A stretch of DNA of 64,000 bases from an uncultured Paracoccaceae bacterium (lineage in GTDB: Bacteria; Pseudomonadota; Alphaproteobacteria; Rhodobacterales; Rhodobacteraceae). The stretch lies in the NCBI GenBank assembly GCA_947499635.1, contig CANMPD010000009.1:1-64000 (forward strand), written 5' to 3'. The position numbers and the translations under genes were made by a program. Positions 24,887-34,578 of the stretch are shown here, piece after piece. A model generated the notes under the pieces. The model searched no databases. It was not told the origin of the DNA and saw only the letters and a program-made list of their open reading frames with translations. How positions within the stretch are numbered: position 1 is the first letter of the stretch; each line of letters opens with the position of its first letter.

Positions 24887-26239
24887 TTACTGGACGGCGG
24901 CAATTGCGCTGTTCAGTTCGGCGACAGTTGCGGCTGCGTCCCGTTCTCCATCAATGTATTCGCGCACAAGACGGTTCACGACCTGACTGTTGATGATGGC
25001 CGAGGCTGCGGCCAACTGACCATCGGCGACACCCCAACGTTGCGCCACATCGAGACCGCTGACGATTTCATCAATCATTTCAGGATCATAGAGCGCACCA
25101 AGAGAGGCTTTGCGATCGACACCTACGTCAAGGGTGGCCCAAAGGTCAGCGTATTGGGTTGCATTCTCTGCGGTGCCACGCCGCACGGGGAATTTGCCCT
25201 CAGGGGCGATGGCTAGTGTCGCGCTGTAGCCGTCGCTGAGCGAATATTCGACAAACTCCATCGCCGCATCTGTTGCTGCATCAGCGGTGATCCCAAAATA
25301 GTTCACATCCGCCCAAGCTGCGCCAGCAGGATTTGAAGGCCCTGAGAAATTGGTGACGATCCCTGTCGCCGCCGCCAAGGCAGGAGACGTTGGGTCATCG
25401 TTGAGTGTTGGTGGCGCGCTGTCACGCAGGCCGGCCAACTCGTCCAAGATAAAGGGGGACCAGATAATCATGGCCGCATCGCCTGCGAAATAGAGTGTGC
25501 GAGACTGATCCCAATACAAGTCACCGGGTGGTGAAGCTTCGGCGATGGCTTTGTAGAATTCCAAAACTTCGATGGTTGCGGTTTCATCCAGCGGCTGTAC
25601 GCCGTCGGGCCCCACAGGCGATACACCATTGGCGAGGAACACATGTTCCAGAACTTGGCTCATGAAGTTCTCGTCAATCTTGGTGGCGGCGACAAAGCCA
25701 TACATTTCCGGTGGATTGTGCAACGCCTTGAGCGCGGCGGTGACATTGGCAAACGAGTTCGGAGGCGCGAGGCCTTTTTCTGCAAACAGATCCGCGCGAT
25801 AGACCACCATTTGTGTCCAGCCATCGACCGGCGTAGAGGCATAGCCGCCATCGACGGCAGCCATTGCCAGCGCACCGGGGGCAAAGGTGTCTGCGCCAAG
25901 GTTTTCAATGACGTCGGTTGCGGCATCAATATCGAGAATACCAGCCTCGGCCCAAGGGGCGGCATATTGTAGAGTGTGATAGATCACATCCGGTAGATCA
26001 CCGGCCGCGAAAGCCGCAGTGGCGCGCGTGCCCAAGTCGTTTTCCGAGACAGGAATTACTTCGACGGAATGGCCCGTTTTGGCGGCAAAATCTGCGGCCA
26101 TTTCCTGTTGACGTGCAAGGCGCTCGGGTTGTTCTTCGGTTGTCCAGAAACGCAGATCCTCTGCTGTGGCTGTGGACGCTGCAAGAACAAGCGCCAGTGC
26201 CGCGCCAGATCGCAGGACGGATGTTAGATTTAAATGCAT
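24887..26239 (-). CDS. ABC transporter sugar-type binding protein (family 1)
   Basis: A 450-aa exported family-1 extracellular binding protein. The signal peptide ends TATAED, followed by LRFWTTEEQPERL and GDLPDVIYHTLQYAAPWAEA, typical of the ligand cleft start. First gene of a four-gene importer operon on the minus strand. Ligands of this family are oligosaccharides, sugar alcohols or glycerol-3-phosphate; nothing in the sequence specifies which. Confidence 0.88.
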   Translation of the reverse strand: MHLNLTSVLRSGAALALVLAASTATAEDLRFWTTEEQPERLARQQEMAADFAAKTGHSVEVIPVSENDLGTRATAAFAAGDLPDVIYHTLQYAAPWAEAGILDIDAATDVIENLGADTFAPGALAMAAVDGGYASTPVDGWTQMVVYRADLFAEKGLAPPNSFANVTAALKALHNPPEMYGFVAATKIDENFMSQVLEHVFLANGVSPVGPDGVQPLDETATIEVLEFYKAIAEASPPGDLYWDQSRTLYFAGDAAMIIWSPFILDELAGLRDSAPPTLNDDPTSPALAAATGIVTNFSGPSNPAGAAWADVNYFGITADAATDAAMEFVEYSLSDGYSATLAIAPEGKFPVRRGTAENATQYADLWATLDVGVDRKASLGALYDPEMIDEIVSGLDVAQRWGVADGQLAAASAIINSQVVNRLVREYIDGERDAAATVAELNSAIAAVQ

Positions 26240-26676
26240 AGTTTTCCTCCCTAAAAATTATTAGATATTCCGGTGATCGCCGCGGATGTTACCGCCATGA
26301 TCAGGTCAGACCATGCGGCTGTTCGTCGCCGTTATTTTGTGCGGACATCATTCAGCCTATTCAATTGGCTGATCCTCATCAGATGTCGGAACAGATAGGC
26401 TCTGATCACTTGAAATTCCGTTTGTACACGACCAATGTGGCCGGTTCCCATGAGATCGCAGTTAAATGCGGTGACATAGATCCCTCCTTGTTGGGCATGC
26501 TGGGGGGCAAAATCAGATTTGACAAGAAATTTGTCTTAAATGTACGTGAGATAATATAATTTGCATAATATTTCAGACCGTATGTTTTAGATCGTGCGGA
26601 TCTGTCGGAATCTTGGTTCTGGTTTGCCTTACTCACCTGATTAAGTTACCGTCTGGTCTGGACATCGGAGAGCGCT
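26240..26676. other. Intergenic region between divergent ABC and MFS genes
   Basis: 437 bases with AT-rich stretches that should hold two promoters. No regulator gene, convincing operator, hairpin or small gene is visible. Confidence 0.4.
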
Positions 26677-27954
26677 ATGAAACAGGTACGAACCAACGGT
26701 TCAAGGGATGCGTTGGGGCCAAGGGTGCATTACGGCTGGATCGTGGCTTTTGTCGGTGGGATCTCGGTGTTTTGCGGGCTGGGATTGGCGCGTTTTGCGT
26801 TTGGGATCTTATTGCCATCGATGTCCTCAAGCCTTGACTGGAGCTACGCACAGGCCGGGTTTTTGGGCTTTGCCAATCTCTTGGGCTATCTGGTTTCGGT
26901 GCTCATTATTCCGTCAATCCTTGGGCGCTGGCGAACACGGGTTACTGTGACGCTTGGGCTGCTTTTGGTGGCTGGATCTATGTTTTCAATGGTCTTTGCA
27001 CAGAGTTTGCCACTGCTGAGCGCGCTGTATTTCCTAACGGGTATTGGCAGCGGAGTTGTTGTTGTTCCATCCATGAGTGCGATGGCCAATTGGTTTGCCC
27101 CGTCGTCCCGTGGGCTTGCAACGGGACTTGTAATGACGGGTCCGGGATTTGGTATCATCTTCAGCGGGACAATTGTCCCCCATCTGAGCGCGTTTCACGG
27201 TATCCTAGACTGGCAACTCGGTTGGCTTGTCTTTAGCGGCATCACGGTTTTCGTGGCCGTAATCGCATTTGCCTTTTTGCGCGACCACCCGGATCAGCTG
27301 GGTTTATCGCCCTATGGGCAAGGGACCTTACAGGCCAAGACAAAACAGGCAAAGACAAAAACGCGTGCAGGTGTGACCCCACCAACTGGTCGGGCGCGAT
27401 TTCGGCTTATCGCGCATATGGGGGTGATCTATAGCATCTATGGCGCGACCTATATGTTATATGTGACCTTTATCGTGACCAGTATGCACGACAGCTATGG
27501 CATGAGTTATGAGCAAGCTGGGGCACTGTGGTCATGGTTTGGCGTTCTGTGCATCCCGTCTGGGTTGGCCTTTGGCGCCTTGTCTGACCGGCTGGGTCGG
27601 CGGGTTGGTCTTATGCTGGGCTTTGCGACATTGGGCATAGCCTTTGCCTGTGTTGGATTTAGCACTTGGCTTATCACACTGTATATTTCTGTCGTACTCT
27701 TTGGCGCCGCCGCCTGGAGCATACCTGTTGTTATGTCAGCGGCAGCGGGGGATTATTTTGGGCCTGCTGGCACTGCCAAAGCGCTGGCGACCTTAACGCT
27801 TATTTTTTCTGCGGGGCAGGCATCGGGACCAGCCTTGGCAGGGGCCCTGGCTGAATATTCAGGTGACTTCTCGTCCAGTTATATGTTGGCGGCCGTTCTC
27901 GCAGGCCTCGCAATCGCATTTGCTGCGATGTTGCGTGACCCAGTCTGCGAGTGA
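26677..27954 (+). CDS. MFS transporter
   Basis: A 425-aa major facilitator with 12 predicted membrane segments; the YGWIVAFVGG start, the loop 2-3 region after NLLGYLVS and the cytoplasmic FGALSDRLGRRVGLMLG motif (MFS motif A of the second half) are visible. GGAGAG precedes the ATG. It resembles YbfB/OFA-type organic-anion carriers, but the substrate is not determinable. Next downstream is a chemoreceptor gene 100 bases on. Confidence 0.88.
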   Translation: MKQVRTNGSRDALGPRVHYGWIVAFVGGISVFCGLGLARFAFGILLPSMSSSLDWSYAQAGFLGFANLLGYLVSVLIIPSILGRWRTRVTVTLGLLLVAGSMFSMVFAQSLPLLSALYFLTGIGSGVVVVPSMSAMANWFAPSSRGLATGLVMTGPGFGIIFSGTIVPHLSAFHGILDWQLGWLVFSGITVFVAVIAFAFLRDHPDQLGLSPYGQGTLQAKTKQAKTKTRAGVTPPTGRARFRLIAHMGVIYSIYGATYMLYVTFIVTSMHDSYGMSYEQAGALWSWFGVLCIPSGLAFGALSDRLGRRVGLMLGFATLGIAFACVGFSTWLITLYISVVLFGAAAWSIPVVMSAAAGDYFGPAGTAKALATLTLIFSAGQASGPALAGALAEYSGDFSSSYMLAAVLAGLAIAFAAMLRDPVCE

Positions 27955-28054
27955 AAGTTACATAAAATTACGCATGTCTGGAAAGCGTGAACTAAGGATT
28001 TCTTAGGGAAGCTATGAAAGTGTTTGAACAACTAAACCGGAGTTCAATCCTATC

Positions 28055-29818
28055 ATGAAGAACGCTTTTAAAGGCCTTGCGGCCCGAATATATCTTATTG
28101 TTGCGCTCGCTCTTATCACGTCTGCGGGTTTAACGCTTTTCTTGTTAGATCGTTCGAAAAGCCAGGCGGACGGCCTTTTGGTGAAAGAGCTAAAACATGT
28201 TACAGATGTTGCCGTCAGTCAGATAGCTGGCTTTCAAGCACGGGTTGATGCAGGTGAGTTGACCCTCGAAGAGGCGCAAACACAGGCGCACAATATCCTG
28301 AGCGATCTGCGTTTTGGTGACAGTGGATATGTGTATGCGTTTACAGATGATATCATATACAAAGTTCACCCTATGCGGCCCGAGTGGGAAGATGCGGAGT
28401 CAAAACGGGATTTAAAAGACACTTATGGTGATTTGATTTTTGATGCGATTCTTGGCGGAATGAATTCGGAAAATCAGTCCTTGTCGTCTATTTTCTTTGA
28501 AAATCCCGCAACGGGTAAAGTTGAAGCCAAGGTCACCTATGTACAGCTTTATGCGCCTTGGGGTTGGTATATTGGGACCGGAGCCTACGCGACAGAAATA
28601 AACGCCTATCAAGCTGTGATGCGTCTCAGTGCCTTTGGTGGTCTGGCAGCTGGTCTGACGCTATTGCTCGTGACATCATATCTGATCAGCCGCAGCATGT
28701 TACGACCAATTATGGCACTGAATGCCCGTATGATCTCGATGAGTGAAGGTGACCTTGATGCGGATGTTCCTGCTGTTTTGGATAAAAGTGAAATTGGAAC
28801 AATGGCGAAGTCAGTCGAAGGTTTCCGACAGGGGCTAGAGATGCAACGCGCCATGGAAGACAAGCAAAAACAACAGGACGAAGATCGCCAACGGGTCATT
28901 GGTATTCTGAGCCATCGTTTGGCGCAACTGGCAGAAGGTGATCTGTCTGTGCGTATTGATGATGATATTCCAGATGAATTTTCACAAGTGGCATCTGATT
29001 TTAATGCCGCAGTTGGTCGCGTCTCCGAGGCGATTTCAAATATTGTTTCAGGCGTATCTGCTTTGCACCAAGAAACAAATGTGCTGGATGAGGCCTCAAA
29101 TGAGTTGGGCATGCGTACAGAAACTCAGGCTGCCTCTCTTGAGGAGACAACAGCTGCTTTGACAGAATTGTCTGGTTCCGTGAAAAGCTCTGCTGCTGAC
29201 AGTAAAATGGCGGCTCAGCGTGTGGAACAAGTCAGCAAACGTACCGAAAGCGGTGCAGAGGTTGTACAACGTACCATTGCCGCAATGAAAGGTATCGAGG
29301 AAAGTTCGCAAAAAATCTCGAATATTATCTCGCTCATCGATGATATTGCGTTCCAAACCAACCTGTTGGCCCTAAATGCAGGGGTCGAAGCGGCGCGTGC
29401 TGGGGAAGCTGGACGAGGATTTGCAGTTGTTGCCGGTGAAGTTCGTGGACTTGCAGGAAAATCAGCGGATGCGGCGCAAGAAATTGCTACCTTAATCAGC
29501 CGTGCAAGCCAGGAAGTAGAGACAGGCGTATCACTGACACAAGAATCCGGTGAAGCGTTAACTGAAATCAACAATCTGATTATGGCTGTCAAAGATACCG
29601 TGGTCATGCTTGCGGACTCTGCCCAAGAACAGGCGGTTAGCTTAAGCGAGATCACAACAGCGGCGGACCAACTGGACAAAGTTACGCAACAAAACGCGGC
29701 AATGTTTGAAGAAACCTCTGCAGCCACGCAACGTCTGCGCGATGAGGCCAATCAACTGTCGCAGGATGCTCAGCGGTTCTCTGTCTCGAATACAAACGAG
29801 ATTGAAAACGCCGCGTAA
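28055..29818 (+). CDS. Methyl-accepting chemotaxis protein with single Cache sensor
   Basis: A 587-aa chemoreceptor: TM1 at about 10-30, a periplasmic single-Cache domain ([33 protein letters not shown]), TM2 near 195-215, HAMP, and a cytoplasmic signalling domain with the highly conserved [22 protein letters not shown] hairpin tip. No NWETF-type CheR-tethering pentapeptide at the C-terminus. sCache domains often sense carboxylates. Its genes for CheA/CheW are not here. A strong terminator follows. Confidence 0.92.
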   Translation: MKNAFKGLAARIYLIVALALITSAGLTLFLLDRSKSQADGLLVKELKHVTDVAVSQIAGFQARVDAGELTLEEAQTQAHNILSDLRFGDSGYVYAFTDDIIYKVHPMRPEWEDAESKRDLKDTYGDLIFDAILGGMNSENQSLSSIFFENPATGKVEAKVTYVQLYAPWGWYIGTGAYATEINAYQAVMRLSAFGGLAAGLTLLLVTSYLISRSMLRPIMALNARMISMSEGDLDADVPAVLDKSEIGTMAKSVEGFRQGLEMQRAMEDKQKQQDEDRQRVIGILSHRLAQLAEGDLSVRIDDDIPDEFSQVASDFNAAVGRVSEAISNIVSGVSALHQETNVLDEASNELGMRTETQAASLEETTAALTELSGSVKSSAADSKMAAQRVEQVSKRTESGAEVVQRTIAAMKGIEESSQKISNIISLIDDIAFQTNLLALNAGVEAARAGEAGRGFAVVAGEVRGLAGKSADAAQEIATLISRASQEVETGVSLTQESGEALTEINNLIMAVKDTVVMLADSAQEQAVSLSEITTAADQLDKVTQQNAAMFEETSAATQRLRDEANQLSQDAQRFSVSNTNEIENAA

Positions 29819-29825
29819 TCAATTC

Positions 29826-29858
29826 GAGAATACGGGTATTCTTTGTTCCCGTATTCTC
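29826..29858. terminator. Terminator after the chemoreceptor gene
   Basis: GAGAATACGGG (29826-29836) and CCCGTATTCTC (29848-29858) form a perfect 11-bp stem with an 11-base loop. No long T-run follows. Confidence 0.65.
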
Positions 29859-30062
29859 AACCATAACTAATGATTGGCATTACTACTTTGAATTACAATT
29901 AGTGACATTGGCAATATGTGTTAAGCTCCTGCAGCCAAATATCTTCTCGTTGGGGTTGCGTTCGACGACCTTATGGCAAAAGAAGTGGGTCAGATGATGC
30001 ATTTTAAACAGTTTTGCTGATTTGCGTATGTCTTGCATTTTTACTGTCATAAGCCTATCTAA

Positions 30063-30075
30063 TACTTGGTCAGTA
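30063..30075. promoter_or_regulatory. Candidate TetR operator upstream of its own gene
   Basis: TACTTGGTCAGTA has TACT/AGTA inverted ends and sits immediately before the ribosome binding site of the TetR gene. A wider pair, TTACTG (30041-30046) and CAGTAA (30071-30076), flanks the putative promoter. Confidence 0.35.
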
Positions 30076-30086
30076 ACGAGGTTGTC

Positions 30087-30662
30087 ATGCAAGCACGAAA
30101 CCCAAGTGGGAAGGCTATGGATATTCAACACGCGGCGCGCGTGTTGATGATGGACCGTGGCTTTAATGGATTTAGCTTTCGCGACATCGCCGCTGATGTG
30201 GGGATCAAAAGCGCAAGTATTCACTATCATTATGCGACCAAGGCTGATTTGGCCGAGGCCACTATGCAGGCGTATCGCGAGGTTTTCAACGAAGCTGTTT
30301 TACAGATCGAGGCCACATCTGCCCCGGATCGGTTGCGCGCATATGGTGCATTGTTTGTGACAACTCTGCGAGATCAGGGGCACTTGTGTCTCGGAGGTAT
30401 GCTGGCCGCGGATGTGGCTTCGCTGCCCAGCCAAGTTCGCAACGAAGTCGTTAATTTCTTTGAGGCCCAAAACGAATGGGTTGAAAGCGTCGTGCGTGAA
30501 GGTCAAGCCGCAGGGGATCTTCGCCAAGATGTGGATGCGACAAAGTTTTCCAAGATGTTTGTCTCCAGCCTTGAAGGCGCAATGATGATTTCGCGTGGGC
30601 TTAAGCAGCCGCAAGATCTTGAAGATGCACTAGAGATGGTTATTCAACTGGCACAAGCCTGA
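30087..30662 (+). CDS. TetR/AcrR-family transcriptional regulator
   Basis: A 191-aa TetR protein with an N-terminal helix-turn-helix (GFNGFSFRDIAADVGIKSASIHYHYATK, two halves) and a C-terminal ligand domain of the group with CLGGMLAADVASLP. The ATG at 30087 follows CGAGG; a TTG at 30066 is possible. It lies between a chemoreceptor and an amino-acid importer but is separated from both by hundreds of bases, so its target may be itself. Confidence 0.88.
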   Translation: MQARNPSGKAMDIQHAARVLMMDRGFNGFSFRDIAADVGIKSASIHYHYATKADLAEATMQAYREVFNEAVLQIEATSAPDRLRAYGALFVTTLRDQGHLCLGGMLAADVASLPSQVRNEVVNFFEAQNEWVESVVREGQAAGDLRQDVDATKFSKMFVSSLEGAMMISRGLKQPQDLEDALEMVIQLAQA

Positions 30663-31082
30663 CCAAATGGGTGCTGATGGGTGACTGACGTTGGTTGCCA
30701 ATCAGTACAGCCCTATGTGATATTTCTCGCTGGCAGGTGACTACATCAAAATTGCCGAAGTTAGGTGTGGTTACTCGTTTCCTGTGAGCGGTGACTTGCT
30801 TCTGTCCTCGACGTCCTATCTGTGGAATTCACCCATGAACCGCCCGATGTCTGGGTGTTCAGTACTATTTTAGCCCCAAGATATCTGGTCAATGAATCAC
30901 TGTGAATATCTTTGATATGTAAGTGCCGGGTTTTCGTTTTGTGACCCTGACGCCCAAATAGTGTGCGGTAAATATACCTTAAATGACACTCGTGGGGAAA
31001 ACTGTTGACTCGTAGCTGCTTTCAAGAAATTTTATATATCAATACGCTTGTGCTAATATAGAGAACATACGGGGAGATGAAG
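30663..31082 (+). other. Intergenic region upstream of the amino-acid importer operon
   Basis: 420 bases without a credible gene. AT-rich near the end, with a possible promoter around 31005-31050 (TTGACT, then TATATA-rich sequence), and GGGGAG as ribosome binding site for the next gene. No operator recognised. Confidence 0.4.
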
Positions 31083-32114
31083 ATGAAAAATTTATTTGCG
31101 GCGAGTGCAATGGCAGCGGTGAGCATTTTCACGCCACAATTGGCTGCGGCACAGAGCACCACGGTACAGCAGATTATGGATCGTGGTTCCATGTTGTGTT
31201 CTGGTCACAACGGCAGCTATTTTGGTTTCGTCGAGGTCAACGATCAAAACGAATGGAAGGGTCTTGATATCGACCTGTGCCGCGCTTTGACGACGGCTAT
31301 TCTGGGTGATCCAGATGCAAACCAGATTGTTCCGCTGAGCTGGGCACAACGTTTCCCCGCGCTTCAATCTGGCGATGTTGACATCATCATCAAAGCAACG
31401 GGCTGGACAATGGGTCGTGATACTGAACTGGGCCTGCAGTTCAGTCTCCCATATTTCTTTGGTGGTGCGCAAATCATGACGCATGGCGATTTGGGAATTA
31501 CGGATGCCACGGGCCTCGTTGGCGGAACTGTCTGTGTTGAAGCGGGCACGACGATTGAACGTTTGGTTGCAAATTATCTGAAAACAATCGACGTTGAGCA
31601 CACGATGGTCTCATACGAGAGTGCAGCTGAGCTGCGCTCTGCATATCTTGCGAACCGCTGCGATGCATTTGCAGCATGGGGTCCAAGCCTTGCGGTTCTG
31701 CGTGCAACTGAGCTTGATAACCCTGACGCACATGTTATTTTGAGCGACCAACTCTCAAGTGAGCCAATCTCTGCTGCGATGCGCCAAGGTGACGAAGGTT
31801 TCGTGGACACCGTCAACTGGGCAATTGCAGCGCTTCTGATCGCAGAAGAAGAAGGTATCACCTCTGCAAACGTCGAAGACATGGCTGCAACTCCACCAAA
31901 TCCACGTGTGGCACGTCTGCTTGGTGTTGAACCAGGTATGGGAGAACGCCTTGGCATGCGCGACACATGGGCCCGCGAAATGATCGCGGCAGTTGGCAAT
32001 TTTGGGGAAATTTATGATCGTAACCTTGGTAAGGATAGCCCTTACAATCTGGAGCGCGGTTTGAACAACTTGTGGAGCCACGGCGGCGTTCTTTACGCTC
32101 CGATTCTCGACTAA
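31083..32114 (+). CDS. aapJ: Amino-acid ABC transporter binding protein, AapJ type
   Basis: A 343-aa exported family-3 binding protein with signal peptide ending LAAAQS and the AapJ pattern VQQIMDRGSMLCSG, GLDIDLCRALTTAILGD, WAQRFPALQSGDVDI. AapJ proteins are larger than HisJ/GlnH and serve broad-specificity L-amino-acid uptake. The ATG at 31083 is spaced correctly from GGGGAG, unlike the ATG at 31077. Followed by a strong hairpin and two AapQ/AapM permeases; the matching ATPase is 14 kb away. The specificity here may be narrowed to a non-standard amino acid. Confidence 0.9.
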   Translation: MKNLFAASAMAAVSIFTPQLAAAQSTTVQQIMDRGSMLCSGHNGSYFGFVEVNDQNEWKGLDIDLCRALTTAILGDPDANQIVPLSWAQRFPALQSGDVDIIIKATGWTMGRDTELGLQFSLPYFFGGAQIMTHGDLGITDATGLVGGTVCVEAGTTIERLVANYLKTIDVEHTMVSYESAAELRSAYLANRCDAFAAWGPSLAVLRATELDNPDAHVILSDQLSSEPISAAMRQGDEGFVDTVNWAIAALLIAEEEGITSANVEDMAATPPNPRVARLLGVEPGMGERLGMRDTWAREMIAAVGNFGEIYDRNLGKDSPYNLERGLNNLWSHGGVLYAPILD

Positions 32115-32132
32115 GGCATCAATTAAAATACA

Positions 32133-32159
32133 AGACCGCCCTTTTTAAGAGGGCGGTCT
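32133..32159 (+). terminator. Attenuating hairpin between aapJ and aapQ
   Basis: AGACCGCCCT (32133-32142) and AGGGCGGTCT (32150-32159) form a perfect 10-bp stem with a 7-base loop; a T-rich ATATTCGTTTT follows. It likely lowers permease expression relative to the binding protein. Confidence 0.7.
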
Positions 32160-32190
32160 ATATTCGTTTTGACAATTTGAGGCTTGCACG

Positions 32191-33327
32191 ATGGCAACGG
32201 CACAAGAACTGCGCGCGAAAGCAAAGCAGCGGCAGATCATGATCCAAAGCGCGCTGATTGTTTTTTCACTCACTATCCTTTGGGTGGCTGTCTCAAATGC
32301 GCAGTCCAATTTAACCCGCCTAAACATGACAAGTGGGTTTGCATTTTTAGATCGTGGCACTGGGTGGGATTATTCGTTCTCGCTTATCGATCGCGATATC
32401 AATGACCGATATTCATACACGCTGTTTGTCGGTTTTCTGAACACCGTTTTTGTCGGGTTCATTTGCATCGTTACCACGACATTTTTCGGATTTATCATTG
32501 GAACACTGCGCGATGCGCAACACCCAGCACTTCGTTTCGCGGCCAATGTTTATGTTCAAATCTTTCGAAATATCCCGCTTATTTTGCAAGCGGTCTTTCT
32601 ATATGCGCTCTTGATCCATTTGGGGGGGCCACGCCAAGCGATCAGTATCGCGGACGTCGCGTTCTTGTCAGGGCGCGGGATGATGTTGCCGGGCTTGAAC
32701 ATATCAGCAACTGTGGCGATCAGTCTGGTTCTTGCGTCAATTCTGTTTGGTATTGTTTTACTGTGTACGAAGATAACCATGTGGCGTGGGCTTTTGGTTT
32801 GGTGTTGCGGGAGCGTTCTTGTCGCTTTGGTGGTTGCGCTGATTGTTAAACCAGCAGGCGAAAGTGTGTTTTCGGTTCCAGTTTTGCAGGGATTGCGATT
32901 TCAGGGTGGCATTAATTTACCGATCGAGCTGCTGGCAATGATCCTTTCCATCACGCTTTATGGCAGCGCCTATATCGCTGAAATCGTCAGAGGGGGGCTG
33001 AACCAAGTGCCACGCGGACTGGTTGAAGCGGGGCAGGCGTTGGGTTTGACGCGGATGTCGATCTGGACACGTATCAAGGTGCCAATGGCCTTACGCAGCA
33101 TCATTCCACCTCTGGGGAACCAGTGGATCTTTATGATGAAGGCAACAACCATTGGGATTGCGATTGGCTTTAGCGATCTGTTCTACATCACGGTGACGTC
33201 CATTAGCCAATCTGGTCAGACCTTGGAATTGATCATGCTGTTGATGCTGACATTTCTTGCAATCAATTATGCCATTGCCTTGTTCACAAACTGGTTGAAC
33301 ACCCGCATGAAGCTGAAGGAGAATTAA
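32191..33327 (+). CDS. aapQ: Amino-acid ABC transporter permease, AapQ type
   Basis: A 378-aa permease of the long HisM/GlnP subfamily typical of AapQ, with about eight membrane segments, the NVYVQIFRNIPLILQ motif and the EAA loop VPRGLVEAGQALGLTRMSIW. Forms the heterodimeric channel with AapM, which starts one base after its stop. Confidence 0.9.
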   Translation: MATAQELRAKAKQRQIMIQSALIVFSLTILWVAVSNAQSNLTRLNMTSGFAFLDRGTGWDYSFSLIDRDINDRYSYTLFVGFLNTVFVGFICIVTTTFFGFIIGTLRDAQHPALRFAANVYVQIFRNIPLILQAVFLYALLIHLGGPRQAISIADVAFLSGRGMMLPGLNISATVAISLVLASILFGIVLLCTKITMWRGLLVWCCGSVLVALVVALIVKPAGESVFSVPVLQGLRFQGGINLPIELLAMILSITLYGSAYIAEIVRGGLNQVPRGLVEAGQALGLTRMSIWTRIKVPMALRSIIPPLGNQWIFMMKATTIGIAIGFSDLFYITVTSISQSGQTLELIMLLMLTFLAINYAIALFTNWLNTRMKLKEN

Positions 33328-33328
33328 A

Positions 33329-34414
33329 ATGGTCGGGACTGCTATGCCACCCCAGAGCCAATTTGAAGTCGCACGTGCTCGGTTTAAAAAGAACGCGTTT
33401 GGTACTCCGGTTGCGACGGCAATCTCGATTGTTGTCTTTACAGGCTTGGCATATGTTCTATGGAACTTTTTGAACTGGGCTGTGTTTCAGGCCGTTTGGT
33501 CCAAAGAGAATGTGGATATGTGTGATGCGCATAGTGGCGGTGCGTGTTGGTCGGTGATCGACGCGCGGTATCGTTTGATTTTGTTCGGCACATATCCATT
33601 TGACGAACAATGGCGTTCGATCACTGCCGCAATTGTCATAGTCCTTACAGTTATCGCGTCGTGCTTTCCGGCTATGTGGCAGGCAAAGCGGTTGTCGCTT
33701 CTTTGGGTCGCAGGTTTTGTAGGTTACTACCTTTTGATGGAAGGCAGTCTGATCGGTTTTGAACGGGTCACGACAGATGGGTGGGGTGGCTTATCTTTGA
33801 CCTTGTTCCTTTTTGCTGCGGTTGTTTTGCTGGGCATGCCAATGGGATTGGGCTTTGCACTGATGCGGCGTTCTGAGATGCCGGTTGTTCGCTGGTTCGC
33901 AGTTATTTTTATCGATACGCTTCGCTCCCTCCCGCTGGTCACGACACTGTTTACGGCCGCAGTGGTTGTTCCACTGTTCTTACCAGACTGGCTTGTCGGT
34001 GATAAAATTTGGCGGGTGATCGTTGGTTTTGCTCTGTTCTTTGCGGCCTATCAAGCCGAGGTCTTTCGTGGTGGTTTTCAAGCAATTCCAAAAGGTCAGC
34101 TCGAGGCAGGCAAGGCACTGGGTATCAACTACTGGAGCATCATGGGGCGTATTATTTTGCCTCAAGTGTTTCGGCACGCCCTGCCAAGTACAATCAATAT
34201 GGTGGTTGTAACCTTCAAGGAAACTGCGATCGTAACGATCATTGGTTTCTTTGACATTCTTGCATCGGGCAAGGTCGCATTTGGCGCACCGGAATGGTCT
34301 CCGTATTACATCGAAGTCTTTTTCTTTGTAGCTGCAATCTACTGGGTGTTTATTTTCTCGCTTGGTCAATATGGCGAATATTTGAAACGCCGGATGGCCC
34401 TTGCATCACACTAG
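33329..34414 (+). CDS. aapM: Amino-acid ABC transporter permease, AapM type
   Basis: A 361-aa permease with the RWFAVIFIDTLRSLPLVT motif and EAA loop IPKGQLEAGKALGINYWSI. Long AapM-like N-terminal region with extra membrane segments. GGAG precedes the ATG at good spacing. The usual next gene, aapP, is missing here and appears at 48814. Confidence 0.9.
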   Translation: MVGTAMPPQSQFEVARARFKKNAFGTPVATAISIVVFTGLAYVLWNFLNWAVFQAVWSKENVDMCDAHSGGACWSVIDARYRLILFGTYPFDEQWRSITAAIVIVLTVIASCFPAMWQAKRLSLLWVAGFVGYYLLMEGSLIGFERVTTDGWGGLSLTLFLFAAVVLLGMPMGLGFALMRRSEMPVVRWFAVIFIDTLRSLPLVTTLFTAAVVVPLFLPDWLVGDKIWRVIVGFALFFAAYQAEVFRGGFQAIPKGQLEAGKALGINYWSIMGRIILPQVFRHALPSTINMVVVTFKETAIVTIIGFFDILASGKVAFGAPEWSPYYIEVFFFVAAIYWVFIFSLGQYGEYLKRRMALASH

Positions 34415-34439
34415 GGCCAAACCCGTGTAAAATGTGCAG

Positions 34440-34485
34440 AAACAAAAAGAGCAAAGTGGGACACCCGACTTTGCTCTTTTTGTTT
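34440..34485. terminator. Strong bidirectional terminator
   Basis: A perfect 18-bp stem (34440-34457 with 34468-34485) whose ends are A-rich and T-rich, giving U-tracts in both directions, between convergent aapM and the metallo-hydrolase gene. Confidence 0.9.
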
Positions 34486-34578
34486 TGCCTATGGCAGTGA
34501 TGTGATCTTATGTTGTGTCGCTTTGGCCAGCGCCTGCGACCACATCGCACAGCCAGAAGAGACTGAACGCCTGTCGCA

